Source of the DNA: Bradyrhizobium retamae
GTDB lineage: Bacteria > Pseudomonadota > Alphaproteobacteria > Rhizobiales > Xanthobacteraceae
Assembly: GCF_001440415.1 (NCBI RefSeq)
Contig: NZ_LLYA01000158.1
Span: forward strand, 27,530 to 91,529
Reading direction: 5' to 3'
Length of the DNA stretch: 64,000 nucleotides
Shown: positions 25,659 to 33,998 of the stretch, piece after piece
How the letters are laid out: every line of letters starts with the position of its first letter
How positions within the stretch are numbered: position 1 is the stretch's first letter
Notes under the pieces: generated by a model
Told to the model about the DNA's origin: nothing
Seen by the model: only the letters and a program-made list of their open reading frames with translations
Databases searched by the model: none
Program-made: the position numbers and the translations under genes

Positions 25659-28601
25659 TTAACGGTTGGATTGCGCGCTGTCGAGGCTCATCGCCAGTAC
25701 GCGGGAGACGTGAAGCGGTGCACGGTTCGTGCCATCCTTGATCTGATGGCGGCATGAGGTGCCGTCGGCAACGATCAGCGTGGCGGTATCGGCGCGGCGC
25801 ACCGCCGGTAGCAGCGACAGTTCAGCCATCCCCATCGAGGCCTGATAGGTGTCGGCGCCGTAGCCGAAGGCGCCAGCCATGCCGCAGCAGCTCGACTCGA
25901 TAGTTTCGACACCGAGCTCGGGAATGAGACGCAGCACCTTCTCGACAGGCTTGAGTGCGCCGAATGATTTTTGGTGGCAGTGCCCATGCACCAACGCTTT
26001 CGTCGGCATGGCGCCAAGCGGCAGCTTGAGGCGGCCGGCTTCGGCCTCGCGTACCAGGAATTCCTCGAACAGCAATGCGTGCGCGCTGACGCTCTTGGCA
26101 TCATTGTCCGATCGCAGCGAGAGCAATTCGTCGCGCAGCGTCAGGAGACAGCTCGGCTCCAGTCCGACGATTGGCACGCCGCGTGCAGCGAATGGCGCAT
26201 AGGTGACGACCAGCCGGTTCAATTCGCTGCGCGCCTGATCGACCAGACCCGCCGAAAGGAAGGTTCGCCCGCAGCACAGCGGGCGGTCGCCCTCCGTGGG
26301 CCCTGGAATGTGCACGCGGTATCCGCCCTCAACCAGCACACGCAAGGCGGCATCGAGATTCTCGCGCTCATAGATGCGATTAAACGTGTCGGCGAACAGC
26401 ACGACCTCGCGGCCATCTGCCGGACCGAAGACCTCGGCTTCCGGCTTGAATACGTCGCGGCGGAACGCGGGCAGGGCGCGCTTCGCGCTGATGCCGGCAA
26501 ATTTCTCGAACAATTTGCGCAATAGCGGACTGCTGTTGCGGCAGTTGGCGATCGAAGCGAAGCGGGACGCCAGGTCCGCGTAGCGCGGCAGATAGCCGAC
26601 CAGCCGGTCGCGCAACGAAAGACCATGTTTTGCCGCGCGTGCAGCCAGCACCTCGATCTTCATCTTGGCCATGTCGACGCCCGTCGGGCATTCATGACGA
26701 CAAGCCTTGCAGGACACGCAGAGTTTCAGCGTCTCCATCATTTCATCCGAAGCCAGCGCGTCAGGACCCAACTGTCCCGAGATCGCCAGCCGCAGCGTAT
26801 TGGCGCGGCCTCGCGTGACGTCCTTCTCATTGCGGGTCGCGCGATAGGACGGGCACATCACACCACCCTCGAGCTTCCGGCAGGCGCCGTTGTTGTTGCA
26901 CATCTCGACTGCGCCCTGAAAGCCGCCGCCGGCGCCGGGATAAGCCGACCAGTCGAGCGCGGTCTTTAGTTCGGCGACGCGATAGTCCGGCCGATAACGG
27001 AACAGCGAACGGTCGTCCATCTTCGGCGGATCGACGATCTTGCCGGGATTGAGCAAATTGTCCGGGTCGAAGCGCTGCTTGACCTCCCTGAAATCGGCAA
27101 CAATGCGCGAGCCGAACATCGCTTCGTGAAATTCGGAGCGAACCAGTCCGTCGCCATGCTCGCCGGAGTGCGAGCCCTTGTACTCGCGCACCATCTCGAA
27201 TGTCTCTTCGGCGATGGCGCGCATCGCCTTGACGTCCTTCTCAAGCTTCAAATTGAGGACGGGCCGCACATGCAGGCAGCCTTCGGAGGCATGCGCATAC
27301 ATGGTGCCGCGCGTGCCGTGCTTGGCGAAGATGGCGTTGAGCCGCTCGGTGTAGTCGGCGAGGTGCGGCAGTGGCACGGCGCAATCCTCGACGAAGGAGA
27401 CAGGCTTGCCCTCCTGCTTCATCGACATCATCACGTTAAGGCCGGCGGCGCGGAAATCGGCGATGCCAGTCTGCAAGCTTGGCTCCGTGATCTCGACCAC
27501 GCCGCCCCATTTGCGCTGCGGCCTGTCCCAGCCAAAGCCGAGATCGGCCATCAATTCGCCGAGCTGTTTCAGGCGATGCAAATTCTCGGCCTGATCTTCC
27601 TCGGCGAATTCGACGACCAGCACCGCATCGGGATCGCCGCGCACCGCCGTGGCGATGATCGGCTGGAACATCGCGATCTCGCGGCCGAGCGCAATCATGG
27701 TGCGGTCGACCAGTTCCACCGCGATCGGCCGCAGCTTCACCAGATGCTGGGCTGCATCCATCGCCTCGTAGAAGCTGCCGAAATGGCAGACGCCGAGCAC
27801 CTTGTTGCCGATCACAGGCCACAGCTTGAGCTCGACCTGCGTTGTGAAGGCAAGCGTGCCCTCGGAGCCGACCAACAGATGAGCCATGTTGTTCGGCGCA
27901 TTGCTCGGCACCAGCGCATCGAGATTGTAGCCGCCGACGCGGCGCTGCACCTTTGGAAACCGCTCGGATATCTTGGCGGCCTCGCGCTCGCCGAGATCGA
28001 GCATGTCGCGGAACAGCGCAAGCCCGCTCTGGGGCGAATTCACCCGCGCGAGATCCCGCGGCACCTCGCCGAAATGCAAAAGCGTGCCGTCGGCCAGCGC
28101 CGCATCCATCGACAGCGTGTTGTCGCGCGTGGTGCCGTAACGCAGCGAACGGCCGCCGCAGGAATTGTTGCCGGCCATCCCGCCGATGGTGGCGCGGGAG
28201 GCGGTCGAGACGTCGACCGGAAACCACAGCCCGTGCTTCTTGAGCTGGCGGTTGAGATCATCGAGCACGATGCCGGGCTCGACCACACAGGTACGGCTCT
28301 CCACATCGAGCGAGAGGATGCGGTTCAGGTGTTTGGAGAAGTCGACAACGATCCCGTCGTTGACCGTCTGGCCGCACTGCGACGTCCCGCCGCCACGCGG
28401 GGTGACGATCCGGCCCTCATCCTTCGCGATGGCAAGTGCCCGCAGCGCCTCATCCATAGTCCGGGGAACCACCACGCCGAGCGGCAGGATTTGATAGAAG
28501 GAGGCGTCAGTCGCGTAGCGGCCGCGGTTGAACGCGTCGAACAGGACGTCGCCCGCCATGTTTGACCGCAAACGTCGCTCAAGCGTTGAGGCGTTCTTCA
28601 T
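25659..28601 (-). CDS. Fused FAD-linked and [4Fe-4S] dehydrogenase (GlcD-GlcF/YdiJ-like)
   Basis: A 980-residue fusion. Residues 40-250 form a PCMH-type FAD domain (TPRGGGTSQCGQTVNDGIVV; AGNNSCGGRSLRYGTTRD), followed by the FAD-oxidase C-terminal domain. Around residue 675 a [4Fe-4S] motif reads CVSCKACRHECP, and two CCG blocks (LCCGRTFLSAG and SSCCGMAGAFGYG) form a heterodisulfide-reductase-like region. Such enzymes oxidise D-2-hydroxyacids (glycolate, lactate, 2-hydroxyglutarate) into the respiratory chain. Substrate is not settled by sequence; the aminotransferases and GlcG-like neighbour favour glycolate or a related acid. ATG 28601 is used; a TTG at 28622 would add seven residues. Two palindromes lie upstream. 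Confidence 0.88.
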   Translation of the reverse strand: MKNASTLERRLRSNMAGDVLFDAFNRGRYATDASFYQILPLGVVVPRTMDEALRALAIAKDEGRIVTPRGGGTSQCGQTVNDGIVVDFSKHLNRILSLDVESRTCVVEPGIVLDDLNRQLKKHGLWFPVDVSTASRATIGGMAGNNSCGGRSLRYGTTRDNTLSMDAALADGTLLHFGEVPRDLARVNSPQSGLALFRDMLDLGEREAAKISERFPKVQRRVGGYNLDALVPSNAPNNMAHLLVGSEGTLAFTTQVELKLWPVIGNKVLGVCHFGSFYEAMDAAQHLVKLRPIAVELVDRTMIALGREIAMFQPIIATAVRGDPDAVLVVEFAEEDQAENLHRLKQLGELMADLGFGWDRPQRKWGGVVEITEPSLQTGIADFRAAGLNVMMSMKQEGKPVSFVEDCAVPLPHLADYTERLNAIFAKHGTRGTMYAHASEGCLHVRPVLNLKLEKDVKAMRAIAEETFEMVREYKGSHSGEHGDGLVRSEFHEAMFGSRIVADFREVKQRFDPDNLLNPGKIVDPPKMDDRSLFRYRPDYRVAELKTALDWSAYPGAGGGFQGAVEMCNNNGACRKLEGGVMCPSYRATRNEKDVTRGRANTLRLAISGQLGPDALASDEMMETLKLCVSCKACRHECPTGVDMAKMKIEVLAARAAKHGLSLRDRLVGYLPRYADLASRFASIANCRNSSPLLRKLFEKFAGISAKRALPAFRRDVFKPEAEVFGPADGREVVLFADTFNRIYERENLDAALRVLVEGGYRVHIPGPTEGDRPLCCGRTFLSAGLVDQARSELNRLVVTYAPFAARGVPIVGLEPSCLLTLRDELLSLRSDNDAKSVSAHALLFEEFLVREAEAGRLKLPLGAMPTKALVHGHCHQKSFGALKPVEKVLRLIPELGVETIESSCCGMAGAFGYGADTYQASMGMAELSLLPAVRRADTATLIVADGTSCRHQIKDGTNRAPLHVSRVLAMSLDSAQSNR

Positions 28602-28623
28602 CCCAAATCCAAAGTGATCCAAG

Positions 28624-28636
28624 AGGGGTTACCCCT
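28624..28636. promoter_or_regulatory. Palindrome AGGGGTTACCCCT upstream of the FAD/Fe-S dehydrogenase
   Basis: A 13-bp dyad, six perfect base pairs around one central T, ends 23 bp before the dehydrogenase start on the reverse strand. It could be an operator or a leader hairpin in the mRNA. It differs in composition from the AT-rich palindrome 38 bp further upstream, so two factors, or a factor plus an RNA structure, may act here. Confidence 0.35.
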
Positions 28637-28674
28637 TCGACACGGTTATGCACTTTTTCATCGAATGAACTAGC

Positions 28675-28688
28675 TTATGAATTCATAA
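28675..28688. promoter_or_regulatory. Perfect 14-bp palindrome TTATGAATTCATAA, candidate operator
   Basis: The sequence TTATGAATTCATAA is a perfect dyad lying 9 bp past the end of the GntR gene and 74 bp upstream of the dehydrogenase start, both on the reverse strand. FCD-type GntR proteins recognise AT-rich dyads of this length, so it is a good candidate target of the adjacent regulator. A near match elsewhere in the window, such as the 29.5-kb intergenic region, was not evident. Confidence 0.45.
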
Positions 28689-28697
28689 TCGGCAAGG

Positions 28698-29453
28698 TTA
28701 ACCCTCCGCAGCCGTGGCTGCGGTGGCGTCCCGTGCTTCAGCCAAGTGCTCGATAGCGGCGGTCCGCTTGTTACGCAAATGCTGGAACAGGATGTCGCTC
28801 AACTCGCTTCCGGCGCGGCGCCGCAGCGCATCCAGGATCGCTTCGTGCTCGCGCATGGCCTCTGCCCAGCGCTGCCGCTTGCGGGCAAAGTTAGCGGAGT
28901 AGCGGACACGGCGAATCCGGCCGGCGAAGTTGGCGTAGGCCGTGCGCAGGGTCTCGTTGCGCGCGGCGGTGACGATGCTCTCGTGGATGCGCTGGTTGAT
29001 CTGAAAATAGCCCTGCATGTCGCGGTGCAGGTAGTGGCCGTACATTTTGTAGTGCAGCCGCTCGATTTCCACGATTTCCTCGTCGGTGATGGCTTCGCAG
29101 GCAAGGCGCCCGGCCAGGCTTTCCAGACCGGCCATCACGTCGAAAAGCTCCTCCAGGTCGCGCTGGCTAAGCTGGCGTATCCGCGCGCCGCGGTTGGGCA
29201 GGAGTTCGATCAGGCCCTCTGCGGCCAGAACTTTCAGCGCCTCGCGCAGCGGCGTTCTTGAAATGCCGAGCATTTGGCAGAGCTGCCGTTCCGGAACCCG
29301 CGCGCCTTCCGGGATGTTGCCTTCAACCACATAGTCGCGAAGGCGCAGCAAAGTTTCCCCGTGCAGTGACGCTTCCTGCCGGTCTATGCCGTTGCCGGAC
29401 GCGGATTGGGCGATCGGCGCCCCAGCTTCGGGAATCGTGGATTTCATTTGCAT
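28698..29453 (-). CDS. GntR/FCD transcriptional regulator of the glyoxylate module
   Basis: A 251-residue regulator with a winged helix-turn-helix (VPERQLCQMLGISRTPLREA near residue 54) and an FCD domain with metal-site candidates in FQINQRIHESIVTAARNE and a later HEAIL. It lies between the fused dehydrogenase (same strand, downstream) and the aminotransferase pair (divergent), the position expected of a local controller of both. Its probable ligand is an acid of the pathway. The start is ATG 29453; another Met two codons in is equally possible. Confidence 0.87.
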   Translation of the reverse strand: MQMKSTIPEAGAPIAQSASGNGIDRQEASLHGETLLRLRDYVVEGNIPEGARVPERQLCQMLGISRTPLREALKVLAAEGLIELLPNRGARIRQLSQRDLEELFDVMAGLESLAGRLACEAITDEEIVEIERLHYKMYGHYLHRDMQGYFQINQRIHESIVTAARNETLRTAYANFAGRIRRVRYSANFARKRQRWAEAMREHEAILDALRRRAGSELSDILFQHLRNKRTAAIEHLAEARDATAATAAEG

Positions 29454-29580
29454 AACAGTAGTTTGCGAAATTTACGGCGTCGACGCTCTAAATCGAATTC
29501 CAAATTAGCATTGAAAATATAAAAAATGAATGCAAAATGAGGCTGGCATTACCAAGAAGTGGACCTGGTGGGAGGTTTTC

Positions 29581-30783
29581 ATGCAGCAAGGACGGCACTT
29601 TCTTCAGATTCCGGGGCCGAGTCCGGTTCCGGACCGCGTTCTTCGCGCGATGGACATGCCCGTGATCGACCACCGCAGCGCCCAGTTCGCCGAACTCGGG
29701 CGGGCCGTGCTCGACGGCAGCCAGAAGATTTTCCAGACTTCGGGCCCGGTGGTGATCTTCCCGTCGTCGGGGACAGGGGCCTGGGAAGCCGCCATCGTCA
29801 ACACCCTGTCGCCTGGCGACAAGGTTCTGATGGTGGAGACCGGCCATTTCGCGACCCTGTGGCGCCAGATGGCGGGACGCTGGGGAATTGACGTCGACTT
29901 CTTGCCCGGCGACTGGCGCCGTGGCGCAGACCCTGCGGTCATCGAGGAACGGCTGGCGCGCGACACATCGCATGCGCTCAAGGCCGTGATGGTCGTCCAC
30001 AACGAAACGTCGACCGGTGCGACCAGCCGGATCGGCGAAATCCGCGCCGCGATGGACCGGGTCGGTCATCCGGCCTTGCTGATGGTTGACACCATCTCTT
30101 CGCTGGGATCGGTCGAGTACCGGCACGACGAATGGAAGGTCGACGTCAGCGTAAGCTGCTCGCAGAAAGGGTTCATGTTGCCGCCCGGTTTGGGCTTCAA
30201 CGCAATCTCGGACAAAGCCCGCGCTGCAGCCAAGACCAGCAAAATGCCGCGGTCGTATTGGGATTGGGAGGAAATGCTGAAGCCGAATGCGAATGGCTTC
30301 TTTCCCTATACCCCGGCGACCAACCTGCTCTACGGCCTGCGCGAGGCGATCGCGATGCTACTTGAGGAGGGGCTCGACAAGGTGTTCGCGCGCCATCAGC
30401 GGCTTGCCGCTGCTACGCGTGCCGCCGTCAATCACTGGGGACTGGAGGTGCTTTGCCAGGAGCCAAAGGACTTTTCCCCGGTGCTCACCGCCGTGCTGAT
30501 GCCGCCGGGGCATGACGCGGACCAGTTCCGCAAGGTGGTGCTCGACAACTTCAACATGTCGCTCGGCTCCGGACTGTCAAAGGTGGCAGGCAAGGTATTC
30601 CGCATCGGTCATCTCGGCGAATGCAACGAACTGACCTTGCTCGCTGCGCTGACGGGCGTGGAGATGGGATTGTCGGTCGCCGGCATTCCGTACCGGGCTG
30701 GCGGCGTCGATGCCGCGATGAAATATCTGGAGCAGCGCCCGCAAGGCAATTCCCCGGCGCATCTCAAGGTCGTCGGCAGCTAG
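29581..30783 (+). CDS. Serine-glyoxylate-type aminotransferase, copy 1
   Basis: A 400-residue class V PLP aminotransferase of the SGAT/alanine-glyoxylate group. It opens with GRHFLQIPGPSPVPDRVLRA. SSGTGAWEAA binds cofactor phosphate, MVDTISSLGS carries the Asp that contacts the PLP nitrogen, and SCSQKGFMLPPGLGF contains the Schiff-base lysine. These enzymes convert serine plus glyoxylate to hydroxypyruvate plus glycine. GGGAGG precedes ATG 29581; 51 bp of open frame upstream is non-homologous. It is divergent from the GntR gene and is followed 142 bp later by a close paralogue. Confidence 0.88.
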   Translation: MQQGRHFLQIPGPSPVPDRVLRAMDMPVIDHRSAQFAELGRAVLDGSQKIFQTSGPVVIFPSSGTGAWEAAIVNTLSPGDKVLMVETGHFATLWRQMAGRWGIDVDFLPGDWRRGADPAVIEERLARDTSHALKAVMVVHNETSTGATSRIGEIRAAMDRVGHPALLMVDTISSLGSVEYRHDEWKVDVSVSCSQKGFMLPPGLGFNAISDKARAAAKTSKMPRSYWDWEEMLKPNANGFFPYTPATNLLYGLREAIAMLLEEGLDKVFARHQRLAAATRAAVNHWGLEVLCQEPKDFSPVLTAVLMPPGHDADQFRKVVLDNFNMSLGSGLSKVAGKVFRIGHLGECNELTLLAALTGVEMGLSVAGIPYRAGGVDAAMKYLEQRPQGNSPAHLKVVGS

Positions 30784-30925
30784 CTGGCGGCTGCCGCCTG
30801 CCCTGGGGCGCTGCTCCAGCCCGGCTCCTTATGCATTGACGTGCTGTGTCCGGCGGGCGACAAGCCCGCCAAATGGTGTTATTCGAGCGCCTCGAAACGC
30901 CTAGGCTAGACCGGGAAGGACGCCC

Positions 30926-32119
30926 ATGACTGTGCATACTGGAAGGCATTTTCTGCAGATTCCGGGACCGACCAACGTGCCGGACCGGGTGCTGCGCGCC
31001 ATGGACATGCCGACCATGGACCACCGGGGTCCCGAGTTCGCCGAGGTTGGTCATGCCGTGCTGGCGGCCATGCAGCGGGTGTTTCGCACCAAGCAGCCGG
31101 TAATCATCTATCCGTCGTCCGGCACGGGCGCATGGGAGGCGGCACTCGTCAATACGCTGCAGCCGGGCGACAAGGTGCTTATGGCGGAGACCGGGCAGTT
31201 TGCCGTGCTGTGGCACGGCATTGCCGACAAGTTCAAGCTTGAGGTGGACTTCATTCCTGGTGACTGGCGACGTGGCGCCGACCTTGAGCAGATCGAGGCG
31301 CGGCTGTCGGCCGACAAGGCGCACAAGATCAAGGCCGTGTGCGTGGTCCACAACGAGACCTCGACCGGCTGCGTCACCCATCCGCAGGACGTCCGCAAGA
31401 TTCTCGACCGCGTCAACCATCCCGCGCTGCTGATGGTCGACACCATCTCTGGCCTGGGCTCGCTGGAATATGAGCACGACGGCTGGGGCATCGACGTGTC
31501 GGTCGCCGGATCGCAAAAGGGCCTGATGCTGCCGCCGGGTCTCGGCTTCAACGCCATCTCGGAAAAGGCGCTAGCGGTGGCGAAGGCCAATCCCGCGATG
31601 CGCTCTTATTGGGACTGGCAGGAAGTCATCGCGATCAACAAGGCGGGCACCTGGCCCTACACGCCGGCAACGAACCTGCTGTTCGGGCTGCGCGAAGCGG
31701 TCAAGATGCTCGAAGAGGAGGGCCTCGAGAACGTCTTCGCCCGCCACAAGCGCCACAGTGCCGCTACGCGCGCGGCCATCAAGGTATGGGGGCTGGAAAC
31801 GCAATGTCAGGAGCAGGGCGCACATTCGCCCGCGCTGACCGGCGTCGTCATGCCGGAAGGCCATGACGCCGACAACTTCCGCAAGGTCGTGCTGGAAAAC
31901 TTCGACATGTCGCTCGGCACCGGCCTGAACAAGATCAAGGGCAAGGTGTTCCGGATCGGCCATATCGGACACTTCAACGACCTGATGCTGATGGGCACGC
32001 TGTCGGGTGTCGAGATGGGTCTCGATCTCGCCAAGGTGCCGCATCGCGGCGGTGGCGTGTTGGCGGCGATGGAAGTGCTCAAGGGACGCGATGTCGTGGA
32101 GATGGCCGCCGTCGCCTGA
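30926..32119 (+). CDS. Serine-glyoxylate-type aminotransferase, copy 2
   Basis: A 397-residue paralogue of the preceding gene, aligning with it from end to end (GRHFLQIPGPTNVPDRVLRA; SSGTGAWEAALVNTLQPGDK; SQKGLMLPPGLGFNAISEKA). The PLP lysine and aspartate are kept. The substrate-side residues differ in places: GATSRIGEIR in copy 1 against GCVTHPQDVR here. This suggests an old duplication with possible division of amino-donor or acceptor preference. It is followed 36 bp later by the crotonase-like gene, probably on the same transcript. Confidence 0.9.
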   Translation: MTVHTGRHFLQIPGPTNVPDRVLRAMDMPTMDHRGPEFAEVGHAVLAAMQRVFRTKQPVIIYPSSGTGAWEAALVNTLQPGDKVLMAETGQFAVLWHGIADKFKLEVDFIPGDWRRGADLEQIEARLSADKAHKIKAVCVVHNETSTGCVTHPQDVRKILDRVNHPALLMVDTISGLGSLEYEHDGWGIDVSVAGSQKGLMLPPGLGFNAISEKALAVAKANPAMRSYWDWQEVIAINKAGTWPYTPATNLLFGLREAVKMLEEEGLENVFARHKRHSAATRAAIKVWGLETQCQEQGAHSPALTGVVMPEGHDADNFRKVVLENFDMSLGTGLNKIKGKVFRIGHIGHFNDLMLMGTLSGVEMGLDLAKVPHRGGGVLAAMEVLKGRDVVEMAAVA

Positions 32120-32155
32120 GCCTGTTTGACCGAAACAAAAATAGAGAGAGCTGCG

Positions 32156-32953
32156 ATGAACGCTCCGGTAGCTTCGACCGAAGACCTGATCTATTCCGTC
32201 GAGGACGGCATCGCCCGGCTGACGTTCAACCGTCCGCAGGCGCGCAACGCGCTGACCTTTGCCATGTACGAGCAGATGGCGGCGATCTGCGAGACCATCA
32301 ACAATGATCGCTCGATCAAGGCGATGATCTTGACCGGCGCCGGCGACAAGGCGTTCGCATCGGGCACCGACATTTCGCAGTTCCGCGCCTTCAAGACCGC
32401 ACAGGACGCGCTTGACTATGAGGCGCGGATCGACCGCGTGCTTGGTGCGCTGGAAGCCTGCCGGGTGCCGACGATCGCGGCGATTGCCGGCGCCTGCACT
32501 GGCGGCGGGGCTGGGATTGCGGCGTGCTGCGACATCCGCATCGGTACCGAAACAACGCGGATGGGTTTTCCGATCGCGCGTACCCTCGGCAATTGCCTGT
32601 CGATGTCCAATATCTCCAGGCTCGTTTCGCTGGTCGGTCCGGCGCGCACAAAGGACCTGATCTTCAAGGCGCGGCTGGTCGAGGCGCCGGAAGCGCTGGC
32701 GCTCGGGCTGCTCAATGAGGTGGTGCCCGATGTCGCAACGTTGCAGCGCCGCGCCGACGAGACTGCGAAACTCGTTGCGAGCCATGCGCCAATCACGCTC
32801 GAAGTGACCAAGGAAGCAGTGCGCCGCATCCGGCGGACATTGACGCGTGACGAGGGCGAGGACCTGATCCTGCGCGCCTATATGAGCGAAGACTTCCGCG
32901 AGGGAATGGACGCGTTCCTCAACAAGCGCTCGCCGAACTGGAAGGGCAAATAG
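32156..32953 (+). CDS. Crotonase-superfamily protein lacking both catalytic glutamates
   Basis: A 265-residue crotonase-fold protein with the oxyanion-hole elements FASGTDISQFRAF and GACTGGGAGIAACCDIRIG. In hydratases the two catalytic glutamates lie in GGGxEL and xxPEI; the aligned positions here read GGGAGI and FPIAR, so neither is present. It should not be a standard enoyl-CoA hydratase; hydrolase, lyase or decarboxylase activity is more likely. AGAGAGAG precedes ATG 32156. The position behind two glyoxylate aminotransferases suggests a CoA ester related to glyoxylate or hydroxypyruvate, which is inference only. Confidence 0.85.
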   Translation: MNAPVASTEDLIYSVEDGIARLTFNRPQARNALTFAMYEQMAAICETINNDRSIKAMILTGAGDKAFASGTDISQFRAFKTAQDALDYEARIDRVLGALEACRVPTIAAIAGACTGGGAGIAACCDIRIGTETTRMGFPIARTLGNCLSMSNISRLVSLVGPARTKDLIFKARLVEAPEALALGLLNEVVPDVATLQRRADETAKLVASHAPITLEVTKEAVRRIRRTLTRDEGEDLILRAYMSEDFREGMDAFLNKRSPNWKGK

Positions 32954-32979
32954 GGTACCCAAGCGTTCAGAACCGCTCA

Positions 32980-33309
32980 CTATGGCTTGGCGGCCTTTTT
33001 GGCCAATTCCATACTGAGGTCGAGCGCCGCGATACCTATTCTGTCTGAGGGCGTGGTGAGGCAACGTTGATCCATCCACGCGATGATCGCATCGAAGTCG
33101 CCGCCACCCACCATGTCCCGCTCGCCGCTGATGTTCAGGCCGCTGATAAATCCAACCAGCCAGGATTCAAAGCTTCCTTTGACGACCGCATTCTTCTTGC
33201 GGTTGGTCCAAGCCGTGCAGGTTTGAGAGCCCGCACCAATTATTGAGGAGCCGGCGTCCGCGGTGGTGGCAAGACAAGCCAGGAGAAAACCAATCGCGAA
33301 CGCTTTCAT
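32980..33309 (-). CDS. Small secreted protein, hypothetical
   Basis: A 109-residue protein with a clear signal peptide (MKAFAIGFLLACLATTADAG, cleavage after ADA). The mature part contains two cysteines (SQTCTAWTN and DQRCLTT) that could form a disulfide, and an internal SFESWLVGFISGLNISGE segment. The pattern of a cysteine near the start, a W-x-x-G region and a late cysteine resembles small periplasmic proteins of the Rap1a/HdeA kind, but I would not assign either. ATG 33309 is chosen because the signal peptide starts there. It follows the collagen-like gene by 47 bp. Confidence 0.65.
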   Translation of the reverse strand: MKAFAIGFLLACLATTADAGSSIIGAGSQTCTAWTNRKKNAVVKGSFESWLVGFISGLNISGERDMVGGGDFDAIIAWMDQRCLTTPSDRIGIAALDLSMELAKKAAKP

Positions 33310-33356
33310 GTTTTTTCGCCGACCATTATTCGTCGGATCGCAGCGCAACCGGGCGG

Positions 33357-33728
33357 CTACTTCTTGAGGCAAAGACCGACGGCCGGACCGGTGCCGCACT
33401 TGGCGCCATCGGGAGCACCGCCGGACGGACAGAACACCGACACCAGGTTTTCATTTGCATCGCAGCCGACCTCGCCGCTGGCCTGAACCGACCTGATGGA
33501 AGTGCCAGCCGGTCCGGGATCGCCTTTCGGACCGGGCACACCCTGCGGTCCCTGTGGCCCTTGGGGACCCTGTTGCCCTTGAGGGCCGGGCACGCCTTGC
33601 AAGCCCTGTACGCCCTGCGGCCCGGCCGGTCCCTGTGGGCCGGTATCCCCTTTCGGTCCTGGATCCCGTCCGCACCCCGCGAGGGTCAGCGCCGCACCCA
33701 TGAGGGCGGTCATCAAAATCCTTCTCAT
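33357..33728 (-). CDS. Lipoprotein with collagen-like Gly-X-Y repeats
   Basis: A 123-residue protein. The lipobox LTLAGC at residues 14-19 marks it as a lipoprotein. From about residue 24 come about 18 uninterrupted Gly-X-Y triplets (GPKGDTGPQGPAGPQ and on), rich in Pro and Gln as in bacterial collagen-like proteins. A C-terminal domain of about 45 residues has four cysteines (VGCDANE, SVFCPSG, AKCGTG, GLCLKK) and probably forms a small disulfide-bonded head. It is likely a trimeric surface or periplasmic protein of unknown role. The repeat DNA is short and internally repetitive, so length polymorphism is expected. Confidence 0.8.
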   Translation of the reverse strand: MRRILMTALMGAALTLAGCGRDPGPKGDTGPQGPAGPQGVQGLQGVPGPQGQQGPQGPQGPQGVPGPKGDPGPAGTSIRSVQASGEVGCDANENLVSVFCPSGGAPDGAKCGTGPAVGLCLKK

Positions 33729-33861
33729 TCAGTCTCTCCTCCCGATGTTTCTGTAGCGTGCATTAAATGGGCTCACTCGCCGCCGCACAACGGAAAAGCG
33801 GCGAGATTGAATTCGGCTGTTCGTAGTAGCCGCGGCGCTCCTGCTGGAAGGATTTGCACCT

Positions 33862-33889
33862 GATGCGAAAGTCATGATGCGAAAGTCAT
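33862..33889. repeat. Tandem duplication of GATGCGAAAGTCAT
   Basis: Two adjacent identical copies of a 14-bp unit (33862-33875 and 33876-33889) lie in the intergenic stretch between the collagen-like lipoprotein and the TTT binding protein. It could be a slippage product or two sites for a regulator of the rightward gene starting at 33999. No other copy was noticed in the window. Confidence 0.7.
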
Positions 33890-33998
33890 GGGCGGCGCAT
33901 TGCGGTGCAGCTTGAACTCTGATCGGTTCGCTCGCAAGATGTGGCAACCAGACAGATCTGATTTTCCAGGTCTTGCAAAATACATAGGGAAGAAACCC

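Noticed and set aside
27126..28565. A 479-codon forward frame opposite the fused dehydrogenase
   Set aside because: Antisense shadow of a long GC-rich gene whose FAD and Fe-S motifs are unambiguous.
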